NCBI GenBank assembly: GCA_964613615.1
Contig: CAZTIB010000076.1
Coordinates: 1-24,818 of the forward strand
Direction of reading: 5' to 3'
Origin: J054 sp964613615
Lineage (GTDB): Bacteria > Pseudomonadota > Gammaproteobacteria > Steroidobacterales > GCA-2729495
DNA: 24,818 bases
The notes under the pieces were generated by a model, which was not told where the DNA came from, searched no databases, and saw only the letters and a program-made list of their open reading frames with translations. This document shows, one piece after another, positions 6,702 to 14,735 of the stretch; the first letter of the stretch is position 1; each line of letters begins with the position of its first letter. The position numbers and the translations under genes were made by a program.

Positions 6702-8903
6702 TCAGTCCGGTACGTGCTCAAGCACTACGGTGGCGAGCGGTGGCAGAGTCACGACAATGGACTGACGCTGGTCCATCCACGGCTCCCCGTCTGCGGCCAC
6801 CGGCAACGGGTTGCCCAGGTCGCTGCCGCCGTAGAAGCGCGAATCGGTGTTCAGGATTTCCCGGTAGCGACCCGCACGCGGCACCCCCAGGCGATAGCCT
6901 TTGCGGGGCACCGGTGTGAAGTTAATCGCCACGACCAGTTCAGTCTGCTGGCCGATGCGCAGGTAACTGATGGCCGAATTGTCTGCATCATCCCAGCGCA
7001 GCCAGTGAAAGCCCCCCGGATCGAAATCGAGCTCGTGCAATGCCGGGTGTGAGCGGTACAGTGCGTTCAGGTCGCGAACCAGGCGCTGCACGCCGGCGTG
7101 CAACGGGTCGTCCAGCAGGTGCCAGGGCAGGGCACGCCTGGCGTCCCATTCGTCGGGCTGGCCGAACTCCTGCCCCATGAACAACAGTTTCTTGCCGGGA
7201 TAGGTCCACTGAAAGCCGTAGAGCAGGCGCAGGTTGGCAAAGCGCTGCCAATCGTCGCCGGGCATTCGGCCGAGCAGGGAGCGTTTGCCGTGCACCACTT
7301 CGTCGTGGGACAGGGGCAGAGTGAAGTTCTCCGAAAAGGCGTAGAGCGGGCCGAAAGTTACGCGGTCGTGGTGGAAACGGCGATGTATCGGGTCCTCGCT
7401 GAGGTAGACCAGCGTGTCGTGCATCCAGCCCATGTTCCACTTCAGGCTGAAACCCAGGCCGCCAATGAAGGTAGGCCGCGTGACGCCGGGCCACGCGGTG
7501 GACTCCTCGGCGAAGGTGAGGGTGCCCGGGCACTCTCGGTGCGTGGTTTCATTGAGGTGCTTCAGGAAGCTGATGGCTTCCAGGTGCTCGTTGCCGCCAT
7601 GTACGTTGGGCGCCCATTCGCCGCGCTCCCTTGAGTAGTCCAGGTACAACATTGACGCGACTGCATCCACGCGCAGGCCATCGAGATGAAACTCCTCCAG
7701 ACAATACAAGGCGCTGGAAGTCAGGAACGACTGCACCTCGTTGCGCCCGTAGTCGAAGACCAACGTACCCCAGTCCGGATGCAGGGCGCGTCGTTCATCA
7801 CCGTACTCGTAGAGAGTCGTGCCATCGAAGCGCGAAAGTCCGTGGGCATCTTTCGGGAAGTGGCCGGGTACCCAGTCCAGGACGACACCGATTCTCGCCG
7901 CATGCAGGCGGTCTACCAGGTAGCGGAGATCATCCGGGCTGCCGTAGCGGGCCGTGGGCGCAAAATAGCCGGTGGGCTGATAGCCCCAGGATTCGTCCAG
8001 CGGATACTCCGTGATCGGCATCAGCTCCACGTGCGTGAAGCCGAGTTCCACCAGGTAGGCAGGCAGAACCTCGGCAAGCTCCCGGTAAGTCAACGGTTCG
8101 CCGTCTGCACCCCGACGCCATGAGCCGGCGTGCAACTCATAGATCGCCAGCGCCTCATGCAGCCAGTCGTGGGCTTCGCGCTGGGCCAGCCAGTCTTTAT
8201 CTGTCCACGTGAAGTTTGATGCGCCGGCGACGCGGCTGGCGGTGGCCGGGCGCATTTCCATGGACTGGGCAAAGGGATCACCCTTGATCAGCAGTTCGCC
8301 GCTGGCGCGGTTGCGAAGTTCGTATTTGTAGAGCGTGCCGGCGCCGAGATCCGGTAGAAAGAGTTCCCAGACACCCGAACCGCCGCGCACGCGCATCGGG
8401 TGACAGCGACCGTCCCAGCCGTTGAAGTCGCCCACGACGCTGACTCGCTCGGCGTTGGGTGCCCAGACCGCGAAGCGGGTGCCGGCAACCCCGTCCACCG
8501 TCACCGGGTGGGCGCCCAGGCAGCGGTGGGCGCGATTGTGATCGCCGCAACCGAAGGCGTCGATGTCGCTGTCATCCAGCAGGGGCGGGAAGCAGTACGG
8601 GTCGAAACCGGTGATTTGCCGACCGTCGTCAAGCAGCGCCGTGAGTTGGTAACGTTCCGGCAGGCCGGTGTCTGCACCCCGCCACTCGAAGAGGTCGGTG
8701 TTGCCGAGACGTTGCAGGGGCTCGCCGGTTTCCGTCAGCTGGAGCGAGCGCACCCGGGGCCACAGCGCGCGCACCACGGCGCGGCCAGGGCTCAGCGGGT
8801 GGCGGCCCAGGACCTCGAAGGGGTCATGATGCCGGGTCTCGCAGACCCTGCGCAGCGGCTCCTCCAGCGTATCGTCGGTGCTCTTCCCCGGGGGCGAGGC
8901 CAT
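6702..8903 (-). CDS. glgB: 1,4-alpha-glucan branching enzyme
   Basis: 733 residues from ATG 8903 (E. coli GlgB has 728). A TTG at 8936 would add 11 residues but has no ribosome site and falls in the AT-rich promoter region, so it was not chosen. The enzyme cuts alpha-1,4 chains and rejoins them by alpha-1,6 bonds. Residues ~20-110 are the N1 domain, ~120-220 the CBM48 domain (FAVWAPNAERVSVVGDFNGW), followed by the GH13 barrel. Nucleophile Asp413 (GLRVDAVASMLYLDYSR), acid/base Glu466 (FAEESTAWP) and Asp534 (LSHDEVVHGK) keep the same mutual spacing as in E. coli. It is divergent from glgC across a short AT-rich region and convergent with glgX. Confidence 0.96.
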   Translation of the reverse strand: MASPPGKSTDDTLEEPLRRVCETRHHDPFEVLGRHPLSPGRAVVRALWPRVRSLQLTETGEPLQRLGNTDLFEWRGADTGLPERYQLTALLDDGRQITGFDPYCFPPLLDDSDIDAFGCGDHNRAHRCLGAHPVTVDGVAGTRFAVWAPNAERVSVVGDFNGWDGRCHPMRVRGGSGVWELFLPDLGAGTLYKYELRNRASGELLIKGDPFAQSMEMRPATASRVAGASNFTWTDKDWLAQREAHDWLHEALAIYELHAGSWRRGADGEPLTYRELAEVLPAYLVELGFTHVELMPITEYPLDESWGYQPTGYFAPTARYGSPDDLRYLVDRLHAARIGVVLDWVPGHFPKDAHGLSRFDGTTLYEYGDERRALHPDWGTLVFDYGRNEVQSFLTSSALYCLEEFHLDGLRVDAVASMLYLDYSRERGEWAPNVHGGNEHLEAISFLKHLNETTHRECPGTLTFAEESTAWPGVTRPTFIGGLGFSLKWNMGWMHDTLVYLSEDPIHRRFHHDRVTFGPLYAFSENFTLPLSHDEVVHGKRSLLGRMPGDDWQRFANLRLLYGFQWTYPGKKLLFMGQEFGQPDEWDARRALPWHLLDDPLHAGVQRLVRDLNALYRSHPALHELDFDPGGFHWLRWDDADNSAISYLRIGQQTELVVAINFTPVPRKGYRLGVPRAGRYREILNTDSRFYGGSDLGNPLPVAADGEPWMDQRQSIVVTLPPLATVVLEHVPD

Positions 8904-9006
8904 ACATGAATGCTCGACGTGAAAAAAGTTTGTCAAATATTACATACAGTCGTAACGTATAGCTCATATATAAACACAAGAGCCCCCCCAGACAGGGTCC
9001 AACACC
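8904..9006. promoter_or_regulatory. AT-rich divergent control region between glgB and glgC
   Basis: 103 bases separate the two starts. Positions ~8921-8980 are strikingly A/T-rich (GAAAAAAGTTTGTCAAATAT..., CATATATAAACACAA) compared with the surrounding GC-rich DNA. Both strands have candidate hexamers: TTGTCA at 8930-8935 and TATAAA at 8969-8974 on plus, and TTGACA at 8936-8931 on minus. No pair has convincing -35/-10 spacing, so exact promoters are not called. A run of C at 8983-8990 precedes glgC, whose ribosome site is weak (CAGGG). Confidence 0.55.
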
Positions 9007-10290
9007 ATGAAACTCCGCAAATCCGGGCGCTTCGTCAGTCATCTCACAACCAGCACCATGGCCGTAATCATGGCGGGTGGCCGGGGTGAGCGGCTCAGGC
9101 ACCTGACCGCCAACCGGGCCAAACCGGCCACGCCCTTCGGCGGCAAGTACCGGATTATCGATTTCACGCTGTCGAACTGCGTGAATTCCGGCATCCGGCA
9201 GATTCTCGTGCTGACCCAGTACAAGGCCCATTCGCTGATTCAGCACGTGCAGCGTGGCTGGGGCTACCTGCGCGGGGAATTCGGCGAGTTCGTGGATATC
9301 GTGCCGGCGCAGCAGCAGAAGGGCGCGTGGTGGTACCAGGGGACCGCAGATGCGGTGTACCAGAATCTCGCTATCGTGGCAGAGACCCAGCCGGAGCACA
9401 TCCTGATCCTCGCCGGCGATCACGTTTACAAGATGGACTACGGGCCGATGATCGGCTTTCACGTCGAGAATCGCGCCGACATTACGGTGGGTGTGATCCA
9501 GGTGCCGGTGGCGGAGGCCACGGCCTTCGGTGTGATGACCGTGAACGCCGAGAAGCGCGTCATCGAATTCAACGAGAAGCCGGCACATCCGCAGCCGATG
9601 CCAGGCAGGAAAGATGTGGCGCTGGCCTCGATGGGCATCTACGTGTTCGACCGCGATTTCCTCGAGCAGCGCCTGGTAGCCGATGCGGACGACCCGAACT
9701 CGGCCCACGACTTTGGCAAGAATGTCATTCCCAACAGCATCGACGATTTTCGGGTCTTCGCCTATCCGTTCGAAGATGTGGAGACCCGGGCGCAGGACTA
9801 CTGGCGCGACGTCGGCACCGTGGACGCTTTCTACGACGCAAATCTCGAGCTGGTGCACGTGAGCCCGGAACTGAACCTCTATGACGAGGACTGGCCGATC
9901 TGGACCTACCACGAGCAGGTACCTAGCGCGAAGTTTGTCCTCGACGACAAGGGCCGACGCGGCATGGGCGTGAATTCGCTGATCTCAGGTGGCTGCATCG
10001 TGTCAGGCGCCACCGTGCGCGAGTCGCTGCTGTTTGTCAGCGTGAAGGTGGACGAACGCTCGGATGTCTATCGGTCGGTGCTGTTGCCAAACGTGCGGAT
10101 CGGCAAAGACTGTCGCATTCATCGCGCCATTATCGACGAAGGGTGTGTTGTACCCGACGGGACGGTAATTGGCAGCGATCCCGAGCTGGACGCCCGTCAC
10201 TATCACGTGTCCGAGAAAGGCGTGGTGCTGGTTACGCGCGAGATGCTGGAGCAGGTCGAGCAGTCGGCCGCGCAATTAAAGAGTGCTTGA
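9007..10290 (+). CDS. glgC: Glucose-1-phosphate adenylyltransferase (ADP-glucose pyrophosphorylase)
   Basis: 427 residues from ATG 9007. An internal ATG at 9058 would remove the N-terminal arm that GlgC proteins normally have. The enzyme makes ADP-glucose from ATP and glucose-1-phosphate, the committed step of glycogen synthesis. It has the nucleotidyltransferase signature AVIMAGGRGERLRHLT, RAKPATPFGGKYRIIDF (Lys39 and Lys47 in the effector/substrate region), WYQGTADAVYQN, LAGDHVYKMDY, FNEKP, and DVGTVDAFYDAN. A left-handed beta-helix C-terminal region (GVNSLISGGCIVSGATV, VLLPNVRIGKDCRIHRAII) completes it. The arrangement matches the enteric-type GlgC activated by glycolytic intermediates, but the effector cannot be read from sequence. 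malQ overlaps its last 8 bases. Confidence 0.96.
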   Translation: MKLRKSGRFVSHLTTSTMAVIMAGGRGERLRHLTANRAKPATPFGGKYRIIDFTLSNCVNSGIRQILVLTQYKAHSLIQHVQRGWGYLRGEFGEFVDIVPAQQQKGAWWYQGTADAVYQNLAIVAETQPEHILILAGDHVYKMDYGPMIGFHVENRADITVGVIQVPVAEATAFGVMTVNAEKRVIEFNEKPAHPQPMPGRKDVALASMGIYVFDRDFLEQRLVADADDPNSAHDFGKNVIPNSIDDFRVFAYPFEDVETRAQDYWRDVGTVDAFYDANLELVHVSPELNLYDEDWPIWTYHEQVPSAKFVLDDKGRRGMGVNSLISGGCIVSGATVRESLLFVSVKVDERSDVYRSVLLPNVRIGKDCRIHRAIIDEGCVVPDGTVIGSDPELDARHYHVSEKGVVLVTREMLEQVEQSAAQLKSA

Positions 10291-11773
10291 CGCTTCCCTA
10301 TCGCCCGGCCGGCGTCGCGCCGGTGTGCTGCTGCACCCTACGTCTCTGCCGGGCCCCGGGCCACTGGGCACACTCGGCGAAGATGCCCATCGCTTTGTTG
10401 ACCTGATCGCAGACGCGGGGTTCACCGTCTGGCAGGTGCTGCCGCTGGGGCCGGTGGATGCCAGCTTGTCGCCGTACCAGCTGCGATCCGCCTTTGCCGG
10501 CAATGCCGCATTGCTTGATACCGCCGGATTGGCTGCGCAAAGCTGGTGGCCCGTTGGTGCGCCTGCGGTGGCTGGCGGTCGGCTCGTCAGTGATGCGTGG
10601 AGTTACTTCCGCCAGCACGGCCACGCCGATGCGTTGCACGACTTCACTGAATTCCGCGCGCGGGAAGCTGCCTGGTTGCTGCCCTTTGCCCTGTTCGAGG
10701 TGCTGACGCGGCAATTTGACGGTCATGCGTGGTGGGACTGGCCCCTCGAGTACCGGGACCATAATCCCGACACGATGCGCCGCACGCTTCGCGACTGTGC
10801 CGACACGCTGAGCAATTGCATGTTCGAGCAGTACCTGTTCGACCAGCAGTGGCGGGCGCTGCACGACTATGCCCGGCAACGCGACGTGGCGCTGTTCGGC
10901 GACCTGCCGTTCTACGTTGACCGCAACAGCGCCGACGTCTGGTGGCAGCGCCGTAACTTCCGGGTGGACGAGGGCGGCGTGCCCGACGTCGTGGCCGGCG
11001 TGCCGCCGGACTATTTCAACGCCGACGGCCAGCTGTGGGGCAATCCGGTCTACGACTGGGAGTTCGGTGCAGCCCATGGATTCGACTGGTGGCTCGCTCG
11101 CCTGCGTCATCAGGCGCGCTGGTTCGATCTGCTGCGCATCGATCATTTTCGTGCGCTGGAATCCTGCTGGGTCGTGCCCAATGGCGCAGAGAACGCGCGT
11201 GAGGGCCATTGGGAGCCGGTGCCCGGTGATGCGTTGCTGCAGAAGGTTCGCGAGGAGCTGCCCGAGCTGCGGCTGGTGGCAGAAGACCTCGGCACCATCA
11301 CGCCAGAGGTCACCGAATTGCGCGAGCAGCATCGCCTGCCCGGCATGCTGGTGTTGCAGTTCGCCTTCGACGGCTCGCCCGATAATCCTTATTTGCCCGG
11401 CAATCACGTGAAAGATGCCGTGATCTACACGGGTACTCACGACAATGACACGACACTGGGCTGGTACCGATCGTTGCCGGACGATGCGCGGACCTTTGTC
11501 GATGCGCAGCTCGGCGGCGAGTGCGACATGCCCGACGCGCTGATCCGCCAGGCTTACCTGTCGCCCGCCCGGCTCGCCGTGTTGCCTATGCAGGACCTGC
11601 TTCGTCTCGGCCAGGAGGCGCGCATGAACACGCCCGGCACCACCCAGGGCAACTGGGGATGGCGCTTTCAGTGGGACCAGGTAGACGAAAGTTTTGTCGC
11701 CCGCTGCCGCGACTGGGCCACGGCCGGTGACCGCGTGCAGGACCTAGTGGTCCGCGAGCGTTCGGCTATATAA
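10283..11773 (+). CDS. malQ: 4-alpha-glucanotransferase (amylomaltase, GH77)
   Basis: 496 residues from GTG 10283, inside the end of glgC (8-bp overlap, GTGCTTGA), so translation is probably coupled. The enzyme moves maltosyl or longer glucan units between maltodextrins, working with GlgP and GlgX on released chains. It starts with RRAGVLLHPTSLPGPGPLG, the GH77 opening. Catalytic residues are nucleophile Asp287 (LLRIDHFRALES), acid/base Glu334 (VAEDLGTITPEV) and Asp387 (YTGTHDNDTT). GDLPFYVDRNSADVW and NTPGTTQGNWGWR are family motifs. The length is that of Thermus/plant DPE1-type amylomaltases, without the long N-terminal domain of E. coli MalQ. Its last 30 bases overlap the end of glgA on the other strand. 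Confidence 0.95.
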   Translation: MLDASLSPGRRRAGVLLHPTSLPGPGPLGTLGEDAHRFVDLIADAGFTVWQVLPLGPVDASLSPYQLRSAFAGNAALLDTAGLAAQSWWPVGAPAVAGGRLVSDAWSYFRQHGHADALHDFTEFRAREAAWLLPFALFEVLTRQFDGHAWWDWPLEYRDHNPDTMRRTLRDCADTLSNCMFEQYLFDQQWRALHDYARQRDVALFGDLPFYVDRNSADVWWQRRNFRVDEGGVPDVVAGVPPDYFNADGQLWGNPVYDWEFGAAHGFDWWLARLRHQARWFDLLRIDHFRALESCWVVPNGAENAREGHWEPVPGDALLQKVREELPELRLVAEDLGTITPEVTELREQHRLPGMLVLQFAFDGSPDNPYLPGNHVKDAVIYTGTHDNDTTLGWYRSLPDDARTFVDAQLGGECDMPDALIRQAYLSPARLAVLPMQDLLRLGQEARMNTPGTTQGNWGWRFQWDQVDESFVARCRDWATAGDRVQDLVVRERSAI

Positions 11774-13189
11774 GGCTTCGTACTCGGGCGCCTGTTTCGC
11801 CCACGAAAAATCGCTGCTCATGCCGTTGGCCTGCACGCGCTGCCATTGTTCAGGGTCACGGTACCAGTGCAGCGCGGTCTCCAGCGCCCAGCGCAGGCCG
11901 TTGGGGTCGGCATCACGAAACACGCTGCCGGTGCCCGTGCCGGCGGCCGGGTCATAGTGCTGCACGGTGTCGGCCAGGCCACCGATCTGGCGAACTACGG
12001 GCACGCTGCCGTAGCGCATTGCATACATCTGTGTCAGGCCGCATGGCTCATAGCGCGACGGCACCAGGAACAGGTCGCTCCCGGCCACTATCCGATGGGA
12101 GAGGTCCTCATCGTAGCCTTGCACAAAAGCCACCCGGCCCGGAAACGCGGCGCTGAGATCTCGCAGTGCGGCGGCATACACCGGATCGCCGTCACCCAGG
12201 ACTGCCAGGCCCAGCCCCTGCTCGGCCAGGATCGCGGGCAGCGCTGCCACCACGAGGTCGCTGCCTTTTTGCTCCACCAGGCGCGAGACCATGCCGAGCA
12301 GGGGCGCATCCGGATCTGTCTCCAGACCCACTTCGTGCAGCAGGGCGCGCTTGCACGCAGCCTTGCCGCCCAGCGTGGCGCGGGAATATATGCTGGCCAG
12401 GGCCGTGTCCTTCGTTGGGTCCCAGTGCCGGTAATCGGCGCCGTTCAAAATACCGACGAAGCGATCGCCCCGGGCGAGCAGCGCTTTGTCCAGGCCCATG
12501 CCCTGAGTCGGGGTGCGAATTTCGTCGGCGTGAGTGGGGCTGACGGTGGTCACCACATCCGCTGACTCGATGCCGGCGCGCAGGAAATTGATTTCATCTT
12601 TGACCACGCTGTCTTCAAGGGCCGCGTGAATACTGCCCAGGCCCGCCTCATCCAGCACTCGCGTCGGATACACGCCCTGGTAACTGATGTTGTGGATGGT
12701 CAGTACAGAACAGCTGTCGCGGAAGAGTTGCTCCGTGTGCCGGTCTTCAGCCATCAGCTGTGGTACCAGCGCCGTGTGCCAGTCATGACAATGTACGATG
12801 TCCGGTGCCCACTGCAGGTCGCGGCACAGCTCCACGGCGGCCCGGCTGAGCAACAAAAAGCGTTGGGCTTCCCGTTCACCGGTGCCGTAGATCCCGCCGG
12901 TACCAAAAAATTCCCGACAGGAGACGAAGTACATAGTTGCGTAATCGGCGTACTCGGGCAGGCATTGATAGTCGTAATAGACTTCGCCGCCCCCCACGGT
13001 GGCGTGATGCGGCTGACCGGCGGGTTCGAGTGCCAGGTGCGGCGGACGCACGGCGCGATAGTCCGGCATGATGACGCGCACATCGTGGCCCGCCGCGCGT
13101 TGTTCTGCAGACAGGCCGCCGGCCACATCGGCCAGACCACCGGCTTTGGCGAAGGGCGCCACTTCCGCAGCGACGTGCAGGATCCGCAT
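11744..13189 (-). CDS. glgA: Glycogen synthase (ADP-glucose type, GT5)
   Basis: 481 residues from ATG 13189 to TAG 11746-11744. The enzyme adds glucose from ADP-glucose to alpha-1,4-glucan ends. The N-terminus MRILHVAAEVAPFAKAGGLADV contains the KxGGL ADP-glucose motif (Lys15). WAPDIVHCHDWHTALVP and LTIHNISYQGVYP are typical of the GT5 N-domain. LGMVSRLVEQKGSDLV opens the C-domain. VPSRYEPCGLTQMYAMRYG carries the catalytic EX7E-like segment, and GGLADTV follows. There is no clear Shine-Dalgarno. It is last in the minus-strand gene series, 18 bases after the CPxCG-type gene, and not next to a glg gene on its own strand. It overlaps malQ tail to tail by 30 bp. Confidence 0.96.
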   Translation of the reverse strand: MRILHVAAEVAPFAKAGGLADVAGGLSAEQRAAGHDVRVIMPDYRAVRPPHLALEPAGQPHHATVGGGEVYYDYQCLPEYADYATMYFVSCREFFGTGGIYGTGEREAQRFLLLSRAAVELCRDLQWAPDIVHCHDWHTALVPQLMAEDRHTEQLFRDSCSVLTIHNISYQGVYPTRVLDEAGLGSIHAALEDSVVKDEINFLRAGIESADVVTTVSPTHADEIRTPTQGMGLDKALLARGDRFVGILNGADYRHWDPTKDTALASIYSRATLGGKAACKRALLHEVGLETDPDAPLLGMVSRLVEQKGSDLVVAALPAILAEQGLGLAVLGDGDPVYAAALRDLSAAFPGRVAFVQGYDEDLSHRIVAGSDLFLVPSRYEPCGLTQMYAMRYGSVPVVRQIGGLADTVQHYDPAAGTGTGSVFRDADPNGLRWALETALHWYRDPEQWQRVQANGMSSDFSWAKQAPEYEALYSRTLADH

Positions 13190-13207
13190 GCGTGGCGCTG
13201 GCGCAGC

Positions 13208-13390
13208 CTAGGCCGCGCTCTCCACCTGGAGTTCCGCCAGTTCTTCGGCGTGCACCGCGTAGCTGATGCGCATGGGCCGACAGCACACGGCGCAGTCTTC
13301 TATGTAGTCCTGGTTTTCCCCCGACAGGTCCAGTTGCAGGTCAACGGGTTCCCAGCAAGCCGGACAGGTCACCGTGCGTTCGACCAGCAT
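13208..13390 (-). CDS. CPxCG-type cysteine-rich small protein (variant motif)
   Basis: 60 residues from ATG 13390, two bases after the gloB stop. It resembles the small CPXCG-motif proteins: an N-terminal CPxC pair (CPACWEP), the QDYIEDCAVCCRPM block with a second Cys cluster, then an acidic tail. Four Cys (two CxxC-like pairs) suggest zinc or iron binding. The usual Gly after the first CPxC is Trp here. Its role in the family is unknown as far as I know. It sits between gloB and glgA with tight spacing, so all three are probably cotranscribed. Confidence 0.85.
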   Translation of the reverse strand: MLVERTVTCPACWEPVDLQLDLSGENQDYIEDCAVCCRPMRISYAVHAEELAELQVESAA

Positions 13391-13392
13391 GC

Positions 13393-14166
13393 TCAGAAGT
13401 GATCCTTGCGCCGCCGCGTCTCGGCAAACACGCTGACCGGATCCGCGCCGGCCAGGTCGAGCGCCGCCATCAGCCCGGGGCTCTCCGGCCTGAGAAAGGG
13501 GTTGGTGGCTTTTTCCAGGGCCATGGTGCTCGGCACCGTTGCCTGACCGGCCGCACGCAGGCGGTCCACTTCAGCAGCGCGGGCCTGCAGCTCGGCATTG
13601 TCCGGTTCCACGGACAGCGCGAAACGGGCATTGCCCTGGGTGTATTCATGGGCGCAGTAGATACGCGTCGGATCCGGCAGCACGTCGCGCAGTTTCTTCA
13701 ACGAATTCCACATTTGCGCCGGCGTGCCTTCGAAGACGCGGCCGCAGCCCATTGCGAACAGAGTGTCGCCAACGAAGGCGGCGTTGTCGTCGGCAAAGTG
13801 ATACACGATGTGGCCCCGGGTATGGCCCGGCGTATCGTAGACGCGCGCTACGCTGTCACCGAGACGAAACTCATCACCTTCACCCACCTCGATGTCGATG
13901 GCGGGAATCCGGTCGGTGTCCGCCTTCGGGCCGACGACCTGGCAGCCGGTCTGGGCCTTCAATTCAATATTGCCGCCGGCGTGATCCCCGTGATGATGCG
14001 TATTCAGGATGTAGTCGAGCTGCCAGCCGGTATCTGCGAGCGCCTTTTGTATGGCCGCAACTTCCGGCGTGTCGACCACGGCGGTCTTACCGCTCGTCTC
14101 GTCATGCAGCAGGTAGCAATAATTGTCCTGCAGCGCCGGAAACATGTAGATCTGCAGCTTGCTCAT
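13393..14166 (-). CDS. gloB: Hydroxyacylglutathione hydrolase (glyoxalase II)
   Basis: 257 residues from ATG 14166, the usual GloB length. The enzyme hydrolyses S-lactoylglutathione to lactate and glutathione, the second step of methylglyoxal detoxification. Its metallo-beta-lactamase fold has two metal sites: THHHGDH (His57, His59, Asp61, His62), His115 in TPGHTRGH, Asp134 in FVGDTLF, and His173 in CAHEYT. CGRVFEG and the C-terminal HAGH domain (NPFLRPE near residue 220) separate it from other MBL enzymes. It starts 9 bases after the moaB stop. Confidence 0.95.
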   Translation of the reverse strand: MSKLQIYMFPALQDNYCYLLHDETSGKTAVVDTPEVAAIQKALADTGWQLDYILNTHHHGDHAGGNIELKAQTGCQVVGPKADTDRIPAIDIEVGEGDEFRLGDSVARVYDTPGHTRGHIVYHFADDNAAFVGDTLFAMGCGRVFEGTPAQMWNSLKKLRDVLPDPTRIYCAHEYTQGNARFALSVEPDNAELQARAAEVDRLRAAGQATVPSTMALEKATNPFLRPESPGLMAALDLAGADPVSVFAETRRRKDHF

Positions 14167-14175
14167 GGCAGTGAC

Positions 14176-14709
14176 TCAGTGTTCCAGCAGGCGTGGCATC
14201 AGCTCCACGAGGTTGCAGGGTCGCGTGCGGTGGTCGAGTTGTGAAACGATCAGGCGATCCCAGCCGGTGGCACACGCATTGGAAGAGCCCGGCAGGCTGA
14301 ATATGTAGGTGCCGTTCGCGACACCGGCAACGCAACGGGACTGCAGGGTTGACGTACCGATATCTTTGTAGGACAGCGCGCGGAATGTTTCGCCAAACCC
14401 TTCTATGACCTTATCGAGGAGCGGGGTGACAGCTTCCGGGGTACCATCGCGCCCGGTCACGCCGGTGCCGCCGGTGGTGAGCACCACCTGCACGTCGGGG
14501 TCGGCGATCCAGCGCGACACCGTGGCCCGGATTTGGTACATGTCGTCGGGTTCGATGGCCTTTTCGGCCAGCTGGTGGCCTGCGGCTTCAAGGCGGTCGC
14601 GCAGCAGCGCGCCAGATTTGTCGGTGGCTTCCGTGCGGGTGTCCGACACCGTCAGTACCGCGATGTTCAGAGGCAGGAACGCCCGGTCTTGTTTATCGTC
14701 GTGGGCCAT
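14176..14709 (-). CDS. moaB: Molybdenum cofactor biosynthesis protein MoaB (MogA/MoaB family)
   Basis: 177 residues from ATG 14709. Key stretches are IAVLTVSDTRTEATDKSG, QVVLTTGGTGVTGRD (the MPT-binding TGGTG), EGFGETFRALSYKDIGTSTL, SRCVAGVANGTYIFSLPGS and LDHRTRPCN. It is very like E. coli MoaB throughout, including the GTSTLQSR and RTRPCN segments. Proteins of this fold adenylylate molybdopterin before metal insertion. E. coli MoaB itself is reported to lack clear activity while MogA does the step, so the exact role here is inferred. The partner MoeA lies at 23167-24381, about 8.5 kb away. Confidence 0.93.
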   Translation of the reverse strand: MAHDDKQDRAFLPLNIAVLTVSDTRTEATDKSGALLRDRLEAAGHQLAEKAIEPDDMYQIRATVSRWIADPDVQVVLTTGGTGVTGRDGTPEAVTPLLDKVIEGFGETFRALSYKDIGTSTLQSRCVAGVANGTYIFSLPGSSNACATGWDRLIVSQLDHRTRPCNLVELMPRLLEH

Positions 14710-14735
14710 GAATCAGCCGCCAGGCCAGCTTGGCT

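Noticed and set aside
8904..8936. TTG start extending GlgB by 11 residues
   Set aside because: No Shine-Dalgarno, the codon is part of a TTGACA in the AT-rich promoter, and GlgB similarity begins after ATG 8903.
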